This document shows positions 8,918 through 18,618 of a DNA stretch of 64,000 nucleotides, piece by piece; the first letter of the stretch is position 1, and each line of letters opens with the position of its first letter. The notes under the pieces were generated by a model, which made no database searches, was not told the DNA's origin, and worked only from the letters and a program-made list of their open reading frames with translations. Origin of the DNA: Marivita sp. (GTDB lineage: Bacteria; Pseudomonadota; Alphaproteobacteria; Rhodobacterales; Rhodobacteraceae); assembly GCF_022763305.1 (NCBI RefSeq), contig NZ_JALEGT010000072.1:1-64000 (forward strand), written 5' to 3'. A program made the position numbers and the translations under genes.

Positions 8918-9196
8918 ATGTCCGCCACGGCGCAGCGCGTTTTGAAAATCGTGAACGAGAAGGGTTTGCACGCTCGGGCGTCTGCAAAGCTGGTCGAAGT
9001 CGTCGAAGGCTTTGATGCAACCGCTGAGGTGCGCAAGGACGGCATGAGCGCGTCGGGGGACAGCATCATGGGGCTTTTGATGTTGGCAGCTTCCAAAGGA
9101 ACCTCTATTGAGGTAGTCACATCCGGGCCAGACGCAGAGGCCCTGGCCACCGCCATCGAAACCCTGGTGGCCGATCGCTTTGGAGAAGGCTGCTGA
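8918..9196 (+). CDS. ptsH: Phosphocarrier protein HPr (NPr-type)
   Basis: Small phosphocarrier of 92 residues. The active-site motif GLHARASAK places the EI-phosphorylated histidine at His18. The segment GDSIMGLLML places the HprK-phosphorylated serine at Ser49. Both sites being intact, with hprK in the same cluster, implies dual control of HPr. It accepts phosphate from an EI encoded elsewhere and passes it to the EIIA protein encoded 28 nt upstream. A Shine-Dalgarno-like GAGGGAGG lies upstream of the ATG. It could equally be labelled ptsO/NPr. Confidence 0.93.
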   Translation: MSATAQRVLKIVNEKGLHARASAKLVEVVEGFDATAEVRKDGMSASGDSIMGLLMLAASKGTSIEVVTSGPDAEALATAIETLVADRFGEGC

Positions 9197-9244
9197 TCTT
9201 TGTGATCGGCCGTGCCAACCGGACACAGGACGTCACGCTGCCAT

Positions 9245-10126
9245 ATGGTTGAAAGCTATCAGCACACATCGACGGACGCGCGCCCAGTGGGGCAGGTCGA
9301 TGTGCCGTATGACAAGCGCAAGCTGAGCTACGCCAACACCTTTACCAATCCGTGGAAAGCCAACACGATCCGTGCGATGGAGTGGATGACGGGCAAGATC
9401 CCGCTGCTGCGGCTGGTGCGACGCTTTGAACGTATGGGCCCGGCCGAAGGTCAGGCGTTCTGGGGACAGGCGCTCGGGTTGATGGACATCCGTCTCGAAA
9501 CGCCGCCCGAGCAAATCGCGCGTATCCCGAAAGACGGTCCGGTGATCGTTGTGGCGAACCATCCGCACGGGCTGGTCGACGGGATGATCCTGGCCGAGCT
9601 GATCGGACGGGTGCGCACGGATTACAAGATCCTGACGCGATCCCTGCTGACAGGGGTCACCGAGATCGAGGAATTCATGATTCCCGTCCCGTTTCCGCAT
9701 GAAGCGGATGCCCGGGAACAAAGCCTCGAGATGCGCAGCCGCGCGATGGCACATCTCAAGAAGGGTGGGGTGATCGCGCTTTTCCCATCCGGCGTTGTTG
9801 CATCGAGCGACAGTTTCTTCGGTCCTGCGATCGAACGGACATGGAATCCGTTTACTGCGAACCTGATCCAGCGGTCCGGCGCGACGGTAGTACCGATCTT
9901 TTTCCCGGGACAGAATTCACGCGCCTATCAGATCGCAAATCAGCTGTCGGCGACGCTGCGGCAGGGCTTGCTGATCCACGAGGTCATTCATGCCTGCGGC
10001 AAACCGCAGGCGCCCATTGTAGGTGAGCCGATCCTGCCCGACGCGATCGAGGCTTTCGCAGGGCGCAGTCGCGATTTCGTGGCCTCCCTGCGTGAGACGA
10101 CGATGGGGTTGGGCTCGGCGGATTAA
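9245..10126 (+). CDS. Lysophospholipid acyltransferase-family protein
   Basis: Likely membrane-associated acyltransferase of the PlsC/LPLAT superfamily, about 293 residues from the ATG at 9245; a GTG at 9212 is an alternative and neither has an ideal ribosome site. The catalytic block is VVANHPHGLVDG, with five residues between the first His and the Asp instead of the classical four, as in the NHPxGxLDG branch. It is followed by an FPSGV motif for phosphate binding, and PIFFPGQNSR further on. The acyl acceptor is unknown. Its stop shares the sequence TTAA with the stop of the convergent gene, so the two overlap by 4 nt. Confidence 0.8.
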   Translation: MVESYQHTSTDARPVGQVDVPYDKRKLSYANTFTNPWKANTIRAMEWMTGKIPLLRLVRRFERMGPAEGQAFWGQALGLMDIRLETPPEQIARIPKDGPVIVVANHPHGLVDGMILAELIGRVRTDYKILTRSLLTGVTEIEEFMIPVPFPHEADAREQSLEMRSRAMAHLKKGGVIALFPSGVVASSDSFFGPAIERTWNPFTANLIQRSGATVVPIFFPGQNSRAYQIANQLSATLRQGLLIHEVIHACGKPQAPIVGEPILPDAIEAFAGRSRDFVASLRETTMGLGSAD

Positions 10127-10998
10127 CGCGTCGGCACCGGGGTTTCACCGCGATAATCGTAGAATCCGCGCTGCGTCTTGCGCCCCAGCCACCCCGCCTC
10201 GACATACTTGGTCAGAAGGGGGCAGGGGCGATACTTGGTGTCCGCAAGCCCATCATGCAGAACGTTCATGATCGCGAGGCAGGTGTCGAGACCGATGAAA
10301 TCCGCGAGTTCCAGTGGCCCCATCGGGTGGTTCGCGCCCAACTTCATCGACTGGTCGATGGAATTGACGTTACCGACGCCCTCGTAGAGCGTGTACACCG
10401 CTTCGTTGATCATCGGCATCAGGATGCGGTTGACGATGAAGGCGGGAAAATCCTCGGCCGAGGCGGCGGTCTTGCCCAGTTTCTCGACGACACCGAGGCA
10501 GGTTTCGTACGTTTCCTTGTCGGTTGCGATGCCGCGGATCAGTTCGACCAGCTGCATCACGGGCACGGGGTTCATGAAGTGGAACCCCATGAATTTCTCG
10601 GGGCGGTCCGTGCGACTGGCCAGGCGCGTGATCGAGATCGACGAGGTGTTCGAGGTCAGGATCGTATGCGGGTCGAGATGTGGCAGGAGGCTGTCAAAGA
10701 TCTTCTGCTTGATGGCTTCCTGTTCGGTCGCGGCCTCGATGATGAGGTCGGTCTTTGCCACCTGCGGCAGGTCCTGCGTGGTGGTGATCCGGCTCATGGC
10801 CGCGTCACGTTCGGCCTGCGTGATTTTTTCACGACTGACCTGCCGGTCCATGTTGCGTTCGATCAGCGTGATGGCGCGTGTCAGGGCGTCTTCGCTGATG
10901 TCATTCAGGACAACATCATAACCGGCAAGAGCCATCACATGGGCGATCCCGTTGCCCATCTGTCCAGCCCCGACCACGCCGATTGAATTGACCGTCAT
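10123..10998 (-). CDS. 3-hydroxybutyryl-CoA dehydrogenase
   Basis: NAD(P)-dependent 3-hydroxyacyl-CoA dehydrogenase acting on short chains (acetoacetyl-CoA/3-hydroxybutyryl-CoA), 291 residues, the usual length for the single-domain hbd/paaH type. The N-terminal Rossmann motif is GVVGAGQMGNGIA. The SNTSSISIT segment, the catalytic histidine region FMGFHFMNPVPVM and the glutamate-containing NRILMPMINEA helix are all present. The ATG at 10998 was chosen because GGAG precedes it; the track's upstream start is unsupported. It could feed butyryl/PHB-type metabolism upstream of the ethylmalonyl-CoA pathway represented by mcd. Confidence 0.93.
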   Translation of the reverse strand: MTVNSIGVVGAGQMGNGIAHVMALAGYDVVLNDISEDALTRAITLIERNMDRQVSREKITQAERDAAMSRITTTQDLPQVAKTDLIIEAATEQEAIKQKIFDSLLPHLDPHTILTSNTSSISITRLASRTDRPEKFMGFHFMNPVPVMQLVELIRGIATDKETYETCLGVVEKLGKTAASAEDFPAFIVNRILMPMINEAVYTLYEGVGNVNSIDQSMKLGANHPMGPLELADFIGLDTCLAIMNVLHDGLADTKYRPCPLLTKYVEAGWLGRKTQRGFYDYRGETPVPTR

Positions 10999-11138
10999 GC
11001 AATTGCTCCATTCGTTTCGACGCAACAATGACTTGTGGACCGGGACGCTGCAAGGCGGATCGGTCGATTTTTAGCATTAGGCATTTGGGAACCGAATCGC
11101 GGCACTTTTCCTGTCGGGTGAAGAAAAGGGTTGGGTGT

Positions 11139-11957
11139 ATGGATGTATCCTCCACGCACGATCAAGCGATTGATTATGCGCCCTGTCGCTATGGCGGGTC
11201 GCGTCTTTGGTTCCGGGGGCCGCGACGCGCGCTGCGGTCGCCTTACGTGGCCTGTCTTGGCGGGTCCAACGTCTACGGGCGGTTCGTGGCTGAACCTTGG
11301 ACGCAGTTGTTGGAAACCCGGTGTGCCGCACCGGTGGTGAATCTCGGGGTCGAGAATGCCGGTATCGACGCCTACCTGAACGACCCGGGGGCGCTGTCCA
11401 CCGCGGCACAGGCCAAGGTGGTTCTGATCCAGCTCACAGGGGTGCACAACACGTCCAACCGGTTCTACGCCACGCACCCCCGTCGCAATGACCGGTTTCT
11501 CAAGGCGTCGCAGGCGCTGATCTCGTTATATCCCGAAATGGACTTTACCGAGGTGCATTTCACCCGGCATCTGCTTGCGCGGCTGAACGGGATATGTCCT
11601 GACCGCTTTGCCATGATTGCCCGAGAAGCGCGCATGGCCTGGCAGGCGCGGATGAAGACGGTGATTGCCCAAATGAAGGGCAAGGTCATTCTGTTGTGGT
11701 TTGCGCAAAGCGGAATGGGTGACGATGCGGACTGCAAGATCGGGGAAGAGCCGTTCCTGACACGTAAGACGGTGCTGGGGCTTCTGCCGCATGTGCATCA
11801 GCTGATCGAAGTCGTCCCCCCAGAGTGGCGCGGCCCTGAAGAAAGCCTTGACGTTCCACCGTTCGAATTGACGCGGGCGGCGCATTTGCCCGGACCGGCG
11901 GCACATCGTACGGTGGCACAAACGCTGGCACCAGTGGTGCGCGACTTGCTGACATAG
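11139..11957 (+). CDS. DUF6473 family protein
   Basis: Uncharacterised 272-residue protein of a family that appears common in Rhodobacteraceae. It opens with a conserved IDYAPCRYGGSRLWFRGPRR block, then ACLGGSNVYGRF, which resembles the first block of SGNH/GDSL-type hydrolase folds, and NLGVENAGIDAYL. No signal peptide or membrane helix is seen. The start at 11139 follows an AAGGG ribosome site; the track's start lies 111 nt upstream without support. It is divergent from the hydroxybutyryl-CoA dehydrogenase and ends in a GC hairpin. A polysaccharide-related role has been suggested for similar folds but is not shown here. Confidence 0.75.
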   Translation: MDVSSTHDQAIDYAPCRYGGSRLWFRGPRRALRSPYVACLGGSNVYGRFVAEPWTQLLETRCAAPVVNLGVENAGIDAYLNDPGALSTAAQAKVVLIQLTGVHNTSNRFYATHPRRNDRFLKASQALISLYPEMDFTEVHFTRHLLARLNGICPDRFAMIAREARMAWQARMKTVIAQMKGKVILLWFAQSGMGDDADCKIGEEPFLTRKTVLGLLPHVHQLIEVVPPEWRGPEESLDVPPFELTRAAHLPGPAAHRTVAQTLAPVVRDLLT

Positions 11958-11959
11958 AA

Positions 11960-11992
11960 AACGGCGCGCCGGGTCTGGCGCGCCGTTCTTTC
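11960..11992. terminator. Bidirectional terminator, DUF6473 gene / etfA
   Basis: AACGGCGCGCC-GGGTCT-GGCGCGCCGTT forms a perfect 11-bp stem followed by TCTTTCGTTC on the forward strand and TTTTCTATG on the reverse strand. It lies between the convergent DUF6473 and etfA genes and can serve both. Confidence 0.85.
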
Positions 11993-12005
11993 GTTCAAAC
12001 CAGTC

Positions 12006-12935
12006 TCAGCCGAGCTTTTCGGTGAGTTCCGGGACCGCCTGGAAGAGGTCTGCAACAAGGCCATAATCCGCGACCTGGAAGATCGGGGCTTCTTCGTCCT
12101 TGTTGATGGCGACGATGATCTTGCTGTCCTTCATACCCGCAAGGTGCTGGATCGCACCCGAGATGCCAACGGCGATATAGAGATCCGGCGCGACAACCTT
12201 GCCGGTCTGGCCCACCTGCCAGTCGTTCGGGGCAAAGCCCGAGTCGACGGCTGCGCGGGATGCGCCCACGGCCGCGCCCAGCGTGTCGGCCAACTTTTCG
12301 ATCATGGCGAAGTCGCTTTCCGACCCAACGCCACGACCGCCGGAAACCACGATGCCCGCAGAGGTCAGTTCGGGACGGTCGCTTGCGGCGACCTTGTCTT
12401 CGACCCATTCGCTGAGGCCCGGATTGTCGCCGGCTGCGATGGCTTCGACGGATGCCGAGCCGCCGGTCGGTGCGGCGTCAAAGGTCGAGGTGCGGAACGA
12501 GATCACCTTGGTCGCGTCCGAGGATTTGACAGTCTGGATCGCGTTGCCCGCGTAGATCGGGCGCTCGAACGTGTCGGCATCCACAACGGCGGTCACGTCG
12601 GTGATCACCATCACATCCAGAAGCGCTGCAACGCGCGGCAGAATGTTCTTGGCGTCCGTCGTCGCAGGGGCGACGATGTGGCTGTAATCGCCCGCAATCG
12701 ATGCGATCAGGCCCGCGACAGGCTCGGCCAGGCGATGCCCGTAAAGCGCGTCCTCCGCCAGCAGAACCTTGGAGACACCTTCGATCGTGGCAGCTTCGTC
12801 AGCGGCGGCCTTGGCGGACGCGCCAGCAGCCAGAACGGTCACATCGCCCAGTGCCTTTGCAGCGGTCACGGTCTTGGCGGTGGCGTCCATGGCCAGTGCG
12901 CCATCGGTGATTTCGGCAATCAGAAGAACGGCCAT
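12006..12935 (-). CDS. etfA: Electron transfer flavoprotein subunit alpha
   Basis: FAD-binding subunit of the ETF heterodimer, which collects electrons from acyl-CoA and related dehydrogenases (including Mcd) and passes them to ETF-ubiquinone oxidoreductase. The 309-residue length is normal. The C-terminal FAD domain shows [21 protein letters not shown] and the [25 protein letters not shown] region. Its ATG overlaps the etfB stop by one base (TAATG), giving tight coupling. Confidence 0.97.
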   Translation of the reverse strand: MAVLLIAEITDGALAMDATAKTVTAAKALGDVTVLAAGASAKAAADEAATIEGVSKVLLAEDALYGHRLAEPVAGLIASIAGDYSHIVAPATTDAKNILPRVAALLDVMVITDVTAVVDADTFERPIYAGNAIQTVKSSDATKVISFRTSTFDAAPTGGSASVEAIAAGDNPGLSEWVEDKVAASDRPELTSAGIVVSGGRGVGSESDFAMIEKLADTLGAAVGASRAAVDSGFAPNDWQVGQTGKVVAPDLYIAVGISGAIQHLAGMKDSKIIVAINKDEEAPIFQVADYGLVADLFQAVPELTEKLG

Positions 12936-13693
12936 TACACAGCTCCCACTTCTTTGAGTTTCGCAACCAGCTCGTCGACCGAGCCCACCTTGATACCTGC
13001 GGCGCGCTCTTCGGGTTCCGAGGTTTTCACGATCTCGAGGCGCGGTGTGACATCCACGCCGTAATCGGCGGCTGTCTTTTCATCCAGCGGCTTTTTCTTG
13101 GCCTTCATGATGTTCGGCAGCGATGCGTAACGCGGCTCGTTCAGGCGCAGGTCGGTCGAGATGATGGTCGGCATCTTGACCTTGATGGTCTGCAGGCCGC
13201 CGTCGACTTCGCGGGTCACGACAGCATGATCGCCGTCGATATCGACCTTGTTGGCGTACATTGCCTGCGACCAGCCCAGCAGCGCCGACAGCATCTGGCC
13301 GGTGGCGTTCATGTCATTGTCGATGGCCTGCTTGCCGCAGAGGACCAGCCCCGGCTCTTCTTCCTTGACGATAGCGGCCAGGATCTTGGCAACCGCGAGC
13401 GGCTCGATGTCGGTGTGGACGTCTTCGGCTGCAACCACGAGGATCGCGCGGTCGGCGCCCATGGCGAGTGCCGTCCGCAGGGTTTCCTGGCTCTGCTTGA
13501 CGCCGATGCTGACGGCGACGATCTCGTCGGCTTTGCCTGCCTCTTTCAGACGAATGGCCTCTTCCACGGCGATCTCGTCAAAGGGGTTCATCGACATTTT
13601 CACGTTGGCGAGATCGACACCGGAACCATCCGCTTTGACGCGGACCTTCACGTTGTAGTCGATCACGCGTTTGACAGGTACCAGGACCTTCAT
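12935..13693 (-). CDS. etfB: Electron transfer flavoprotein subunit beta
   Basis: AMP-binding subunit of ETF, 252 residues, starting [16 protein letters not shown] as in most EtfB proteins. The ETF-beta signature region falls around [40 protein letters not shown]. The ATG at 13693 is preceded by GAGAGGAA; the track's longer start adds 21 residues without conservation. It is the first gene of etfBA. A 7-bp inverted repeat lies just upstream of the ribosome site and may be an operator or leader hairpin. Confidence 0.97.
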   Translation of the reverse strand: MKVLVPVKRVIDYNVKVRVKADGSGVDLANVKMSMNPFDEIAVEEAIRLKEAGKADEIVAVSIGVKQSQETLRTALAMGADRAILVVAAEDVHTDIEPLAVAKILAAIVKEEEPGLVLCGKQAIDNDMNATGQMLSALLGWSQAMYANKVDIDGDHAVVTREVDGGLQTIKVKMPTIISTDLRLNEPRYASLPNIMKAKKKPLDEKTAADYGVDVTPRLEIVKTSEPEERAAGIKVGSVDELVAKLKEVGAV

Positions 13694-13714
13694 GGGCGCG
13701 TTCCTCTCGTTGGG

Positions 13715-13734
13715 ATCGCAGGGAAATCTGCGAT
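13715..13734. promoter_or_regulatory. Inverted repeat upstream of etfB
   Basis: ATCGCAG-GGAAAT-CTGCGAT is a perfect 7-bp inverted repeat centred about 31 nt before the etfB start codon, just upstream of its ribosome site. It could be a repressor operator or a small leader hairpin. No regulator gene is adjacent. Confidence 0.4.
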
Positions 13735-13845
13735 TCTGATATTTCGTTCCGGGCAAGGGATACCCAACCCGAACCGGGGGAAACAGGGCAAAATCGTCAC
13801 GTTAGCGCCATCGGACGTCGCGTTTCCGGGATAAAGACTGCTCCG

Positions 13846-13860
13846 GCTGCCTTTGGCAGC
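13846..13860 (-). terminator. Short hairpin after the M48 peptidase gene
   Basis: GCTGCC-AAA-GGCAGC on the reverse strand begins two bases past the peptidase stop codon. There is no immediate T tract, so it may be a weak terminator or a 3' stabilising stem for the parC-DUF898-M48 transcript. Confidence 0.45.
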
Positions 13861-13861
13861 T

Positions 13862-14983
13862 TCAGTTGCAGATGTTCCGAAGCGCGCGCCATTCCTGTGC
13901 GGTCAGAAGCGGCACCGCCTCAAAGCCGGGAGGGGTAGCATCGCGCGCCGCTTGAATCCGGTCGCCCAATGCAGGGTGGCTCAGGAAATGCGCCACAAAC
14001 GGGCCCGCCTCGCCGCCGAGGTCCCGGAACCGTTCGAACATCGTGGCCAAGGCTGCGGGGGCAATCCGGGCTTGGATGATAACGGCATGGGCAAAGACAT
14101 CCGCCTCTGCCTCGGCCTCCTGGCTGTATTGGGCCTCGATCAGGCGTTCGGCCAGAAGCAGCACCGCAGCACCACCTGCGAAATCGCCGAAGATCAGGCC
14201 CAGCACACCTAGGGATCCTGCCGAACGAAGGGCGTGGCGCGTGGGGTCGCGACTGACGACATGGCCGATTTCGTGGGCAAAGACGGCGGCAACCTCGTCC
14301 GGAGTTTGCGCTTTTTCGATCAGACCACGGAAAAACACGATATAATTGCCGGGCAGGGCAAAGGCATTGATCATCTCGTGATCCAACACCGAGACGGTCA
14401 GCGGCTGTTCCTCGGGCAACGCGTCTTGCAGACGCGCTTCCATTTTCGCGAGGGCGGCCAACCCTTCGGGATTGTCGCAGACGGGCACCGGGTTCAGTCC
14501 GGTCTGGTCCAGGGCGGTCCGGATTTGGGTCAGCGTCACTTCGCCCAGCGCCCGCTCGCCTTCGGGGGGAATGAAGCGCGCGAGCTGGTTCGCCATCGTC
14601 GGCACAAGCACGAAGATGATGAGCGCAACGGAGGCGACAGCCGCAATCGCCCAGCCGATCAGAGGGCCACGCCGTGTGAGCTTTGGGCGTTTATGGCGGT
14701 TGGGCAGACGTGGGGCCAGAGTGTGATCGGGCAGGATGATGCGCCGAACCGGATCCTGGGACAGTTGCAGCACCATCTGGTCGCGCCCGGCCTGATCCGG
14801 CACTTCGCGGATCTCTGACAGGCGCCAGTGGATTGGAGGATGCGCGCCGGTGTCGGCAACCAGCGTCCCCGCGGATTCGTCGATGCTCAGCGACACTGTC
14901 CGTGGTGCGGACAGTGCCCCGTCGAAATAGATGCCAGTGGCGCGGAAGGCTTCGGGCACTCGACCCACTCGCAGCACGGTCAT
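13862..14983 (-). CDS. M48 family zinc metallopeptidase (membrane-anchored)
   Basis: Predicted 373-residue membrane metallopeptidase. An N-terminal beta-rich cytosolic region of about 100 residues precedes a single membrane helix (about 108-130, GWAIAAVASVALIIFVLV). The catalytic domain carries the zinc motif FAHEIGHVVS (HEXXH), and the third ligand is expected in EAEADVFA. An SHPALGDRI block lies near the end. This arrangement resembles LoiP/YcaL-like quality-control peptidases. Its ATG overlaps the DUF898 stop by 4 nt, so it is the last gene of a coupled parC-DUF898-M48 set. The substrate is unknown. Confidence 0.85.
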   Translation of the reverse strand: MTVLRVGRVPEAFRATGIYFDGALSAPRTVSLSIDESAGTLVADTGAHPPIHWRLSEIREVPDQAGRDQMVLQLSQDPVRRIILPDHTLAPRLPNRHKRPKLTRRGPLIGWAIAAVASVALIIFVLVPTMANQLARFIPPEGERALGEVTLTQIRTALDQTGLNPVPVCDNPEGLAALAKMEARLQDALPEEQPLTVSVLDHEMINAFALPGNYIVFFRGLIEKAQTPDEVAAVFAHEIGHVVSRDPTRHALRSAGSLGVLGLIFGDFAGGAAVLLLAERLIEAQYSQEAEAEADVFAHAVIIQARIAPAALATMFERFRDLGGEAGPFVAHFLSHPALGDRIQAARDATPPGFEAVPLLTAQEWRALRNICN

Positions 14984-16320
14984 AGCGAAGCTCCCACGTC
15001 GAGCGCGTCGGCAAAGCCTTCTGCTTCTGCAAATTCATCGCGCGGGCGCTGGCGGATGGCGGACACGGTCGCGTCGGGCGACAGGGTCAGGGTCGAGAAA
15101 TAGTGCCGGATGACGGGAAGGGTGATGAAGACATTGGTCAACGCGGACCACAACAGGAAGATCGTGAAATAGATCATGACGCTCAGCACGATGATGGCAT
15201 AGCGGCCCATTCCGGCAATCGGCGCGACCATGTCGTCAAGACCCATTTCGGCCAGCATGTCTGCGGACTGGATCAACAAGAGAAGTATGCCGAGAACCAT
15301 GAAGGGCAGGAACACCGCTGCGGCGGCAAGGAGTGTTCCCAGCACATAGATCATCATCACCCGGAAGCCACTGGGCGCCAGGGTGAAGCGGACGCCATCG
15401 ATCGTCTTGGTTTCGGTTAGGCGACGCAGGCTGTCGACCCGAAAGTGGAAAAGCCCGTAAAATCCGGCCAACCCGGCCAGAAAGAAAATGCCCACACCCA
15501 GCGGGATGTTTTCAAACAGAAGAGCCAGACCACCCGTGATCGCCATCGCAAGCGCGACGAACATTGGTTTCATCGACGGATAGAGCATCGTCCATGTGCC
15601 GCCCTGATCCATCCGCGCCGTGCCGTAGAAGGTGCGGTCGGTCTTGTATTTTTCGAGCCAGAAGGTCATGCGCGGCAGCAGCAGACCAAGGCTCAGGATC
15701 GTGACGATCCAATGCAGAACCGCGCGCCAGGCATAGCCCCAGGCTCCGGGTTCGAGGCCAAACCGCAGGCCACGCCAGCGAGTGCGGGCCAAAATATAGC
15801 GACGGGCCCGGTATTGGGCGAAGAACCAGAGCGGAATGACGCCAACAAGGCTGACCGCATAGGCCGCGAAGTTGTCTTGAAACAAAGAAAAGCTCGCGAA
15901 CATGAGGATCAGGTTCACGATGCCAATGTAAAAGGCCAAGACCACTACGGCGAACAGAAACCCGAGCAGCTTTTCCACCGGGTCTCCCACATATTCCAGA
16001 GGGTGGCCACCGGGGCGGATCGACGACCAGTACCAGCGGCGCAGGCGTGTGCGCATCCAGAAGCGGTAAAAGCCCAGCGTGAGCACAGTCAGCAGGCCGG
16101 TTTTCAGGGCCAGCCAGAACAGGGTGCCCCGCGTGCCGACAACCTCGGTGCGCAGGGAGTCCGTGTCAGGTGAAGGTGTTGTCTCGGGGGAAGCCGCGCG
16201 GGGCCATGCGTCCGGAGCCGGCGCGCTTTCCGGTCCATTCGGCGAGGTCGGTTTCTGTTCTGGTGCGTCCGGCCGGGTCGCGCCAGGTGAGGCCTTCTGC
16301 CAAGGTGAAGGTGGTTGCAT
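14980..16320 (-). CDS. DUF898 (YjgN-like) multi-pass membrane protein; start uncertain
   Basis: Inner-membrane protein with about eight hydrophobic segments and repeated [17 protein letters not shown] / [10 protein letters not shown]-type motifs typical of DUF898/YjgN. Its function is unknown. The recognisable domain begins at about 16130 ([16 protein letters not shown]). No ATG, GTG or TTG lies between the parC stop and that domain, so the reading frame must start inside parC or at a rare codon. The nearest upstream ATG (16320) gives 446 residues with a proline-rich leader and a 155-nt out-of-frame overlap with parC. The C-terminal stop overlaps the M48 start by 4 nt. Confident in the domain, not in the start. 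Confidence 0.75.
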   Translation of the reverse strand: MQPPSPWQKASPGATRPDAPEQKPTSPNGPESAPAPDAWPRAASPETTPSPDTDSLRTEVVGTRGTLFWLALKTGLLTVLTLGFYRFWMRTRLRRWYWSSIRPGGHPLEYVGDPVEKLLGFLFAVVVLAFYIGIVNLILMFASFSLFQDNFAAYAVSLVGVIPLWFFAQYRARRYILARTRWRGLRFGLEPGAWGYAWRAVLHWIVTILSLGLLLPRMTFWLEKYKTDRTFYGTARMDQGGTWTMLYPSMKPMFVALAMAITGGLALLFENIPLGVGIFFLAGLAGFYGLFHFRVDSLRRLTETKTIDGVRFTLAPSGFRVMMIYVLGTLLAAAAVFLPFMVLGILLLLIQSADMLAEMGLDDMVAPIAGMGRYAIIVLSVMIYFTIFLLWSALTNVFITLPVIRHYFSTLTLSPDATVSAIRQRPRDEFAEAEGFADALDVGASL

Positions 16321-18481
16321 CCGACAGGCCCCCGTCCTTGTACTTCTGCAGCCGCACGCCCTTGCCGCGTCCCATTTCGGGCAATTCCTCAAGAGCAAAA
16401 ACCAGAACCTTGCGGTTTTCGCCCACGACCGCAACGGCATCGCCGGTCACAGGTTTGCACAGTTTCGCGCGTACGTCGCCCTTGACGTTGAGCACCTGCT
16501 TGCCTGCCCGCGTCTGCGCGACCACTTCGGTTTCGGGCACAATGAATCCATCTCCGGCGTTGGAAGCCACAAGCAGCTTGCGTTCGGGCTGATGGATGAA
16601 GAGCGACACGATTGCCGCCTCGTTCGGCAGGTCAACCATGAGGCGCAGCGGTTCGCCCATGCCGCGCCCGCCGGGCAGGTTGGCCGCCGGAATGGTGTAG
16701 AACCGGCCATTCGAGCCGAAAACCAGCAGCTTGTCCGTCGTTTCCGCGTGGAAAATGAAGCGCGGCCCATCCCCGTCCTTGAACTTCAATTCGCGGTTAA
16801 GGTCGATATGACCCGTCATCGCGCGGATCCAGCCCATTTCCGAACAGACGACGGTGATCGGTTCACGCTCGATCATGGCTTCGATCGGGACGTCCTCGAC
16901 CTCGCCGGCCTCTGCAAAGGTGGTGCGGCGTTCGCCACCGGCGTAATTCTTGCCAAAGGTTTTCCTGGTCTCGCGGAGCTGATCCGCAATCGCGTCCCAT
17001 TGCAGATCGCCGCTTTCGAGCAGGTCTTCGAGACCGGCGCGTTCCTCCATCAGGCGGTCGCGTTCGGCCACAAGCTCCATCTCTTCAAGCTTGCGCAACG
17101 ACCGCAGACGCATGTTGAGGATCGCTTCGGTCTGCACCTCGGTGAGGCCCAGTTCGTCATCGCCCGACACCATCGGCGGCGAGACATAATCCCGCTCGTT
17201 AATGGCGCGGGGATGGTCCTTGCCCCAATCCTCGCGCATCAGGGCGGCCTTGGGATCGTCGTCATAGCGGATGATGTCGATCACGCGGTCGAGGTTGAGA
17301 AAGGCGACGATCAGGCCTTCCAGCACTTCGAGCCGGTGGTCGATCTTGTCCATCCGATGCTGGCTGCGGCGGATCAGAACCTCGCGCCGGAAGTCGAGGA
17401 AGGCGCGCAGAACCTCCTTCATCGAACAAACCTTGGGGGTCAGCCCGTCGATGAGCACGTTCATGTTCAGGCTGAACCGCGTTTCCAGATCGGAGTTGCG
17501 GAACAGCATGTTCATCAGAACATCCGGGTCCACGTTCTTGGTGCGCGGTTCCAGCACCATGCGAATGTCGTCAGCCGATTCATCGCGGATGTCTGCGAGG
17601 ATCGGCACCTTCTTGGTCTGAATCAGTTCGGCCAACCGTTCGACAAGCTTGGATTTCTGCACCTGGTAGGGGATCTCGGTGACGACAATCTGCCATTGCC
17701 CGCGCCCCAGATCCTCGACCTCCCATCGGCAGCGCAAACGGATTGATCCGCGGCCTGTGCGATACGCCTGCGCGATGGACGCGCGATCCTCGACGATCAC
17801 CCCGCCGGTCGGGAAATCCGGGCCCGGCACGTAGTTGAGCAGCGTATCGTCGCGCGCATCGGGCACCTTGATCAGGTGAAGACAGGCGTCGATCAGTTCT
17901 GATATGTTGTGCGGCGGAATGTTCGTCGCCATGCCGACCGCGATGCCGGATGCGCCATTGGCCAGCAGGTTCGGAAACTGCGCAGGGAGGACAACAGGTT
18001 CTTCCAGCGTGCCATCGTAGTTCGCGCGGAAGTCGACTGCGTTCTCGTTCAGACCGTCCAGCAGCGCTTCGGCCACGCTGGTCAACCGCGCTTCGGTGTA
18101 ACGCGCAGCCGCCGGGTTGTCGCCGTCGATATTGCCGAAATTGCCCTGACCATCGACCAGCGGGTAGCGGACGTTGAAATCCTGCGCGAGGCGCGCCATC
18201 GCGTCGTAGATCGCGGCATCGCCATGCGGGTGGTAGTTGCCCATCACGTCGCCGCTGATCTTGGCCGATTTTCGGAAGCCGCCCGTGGAACTCAGACGCA
18301 GTTCGCGCATTGCGTACAGGATGCGGCGGTGAACGGGCTTCAACCCGTCCCGGGCATCGGGCAGGGCCCGGTGCATGATCGTCGACAGCGCATAGGTCAG
18401 GTACCGTTCCCCGATGGCTCGGCGGAGCGGTTCCGCAAAGTCGCGGGGGGTCATCTTGGGGTCGTCGACATCATCAGCCAT
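16166..18481 (-). CDS. parC: DNA topoisomerase IV subunit A
   Basis: Type IIA topoisomerase subunit that cleaves and rejoins DNA to decatenate daughter chromosomes; partner ParE is encoded elsewhere. About 771 residues from the ATG at 18481; a GTG at 18499 gives 777. The N-terminal block [28 protein letters not shown] and the quinolone-region [12 protein letters not shown] are present. The catalytic tyrosine lies in [10 protein letters not shown] at about residue 120. The C-terminal beta-pinwheel is shorter than in GyrA and lacks a GyrA box, supporting ParC over GyrA. It probably leads a three-gene transcript with the DUF898 and M48 genes. Confidence 0.95.
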   Translation of the reverse strand: MADDVDDPKMTPRDFAEPLRRAIGERYLTYALSTIMHRALPDARDGLKPVHRRILYAMRELRLSSTGGFRKSAKISGDVMGNYHPHGDAAIYDAMARLAQDFNVRYPLVDGQGNFGNIDGDNPAAARYTEARLTSVAEALLDGLNENAVDFRANYDGTLEEPVVLPAQFPNLLANGASGIAVGMATNIPPHNISELIDACLHLIKVPDARDDTLLNYVPGPDFPTGGVIVEDRASIAQAYRTGRGSIRLRCRWEVEDLGRGQWQIVVTEIPYQVQKSKLVERLAELIQTKKVPILADIRDESADDIRMVLEPRTKNVDPDVLMNMLFRNSDLETRFSLNMNVLIDGLTPKVCSMKEVLRAFLDFRREVLIRRSQHRMDKIDHRLEVLEGLIVAFLNLDRVIDIIRYDDDPKAALMREDWGKDHPRAINERDYVSPPMVSGDDELGLTEVQTEAILNMRLRSLRKLEEMELVAERDRLMEERAGLEDLLESGDLQWDAIADQLRETRKTFGKNYAGGERRTTFAEAGEVEDVPIEAMIEREPITVVCSEMGWIRAMTGHIDLNRELKFKDGDGPRFIFHAETTDKLLVFGSNGRFYTIPAANLPGGRGMGEPLRLMVDLPNEAAIVSLFIHQPERKLLVASNAGDGFIVPETEVVAQTRAGKQVLNVKGDVRAKLCKPVTGDAVAVVGENRKVLVFALEELPEMGRGKGVRLQKYKDGGLSDATTFTLAEGLTWRDPAGRTRTETDLAEWTGKRAGSGRMAPRGFPRDNTFT

Positions 18482-18618
18482 AGATGATGTGATACTCACC
18501 CCCTCTGAGGCCGTAAAGCAATTGCGGGAATATTTTTTCTCTTTCCCCTTCGGAGGGAGCGGAGAATCGCGGTATTCCTCTGGAAGTGGTGGGCGAACAG
18601 TCTTCCGTGGGGGTTGTT

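Noticed and set aside
16079-17746. 555-codon forward ORF antisense to parC
   Set aside because: parC is certain on the other strand, and the translation has low-complexity shadow composition.
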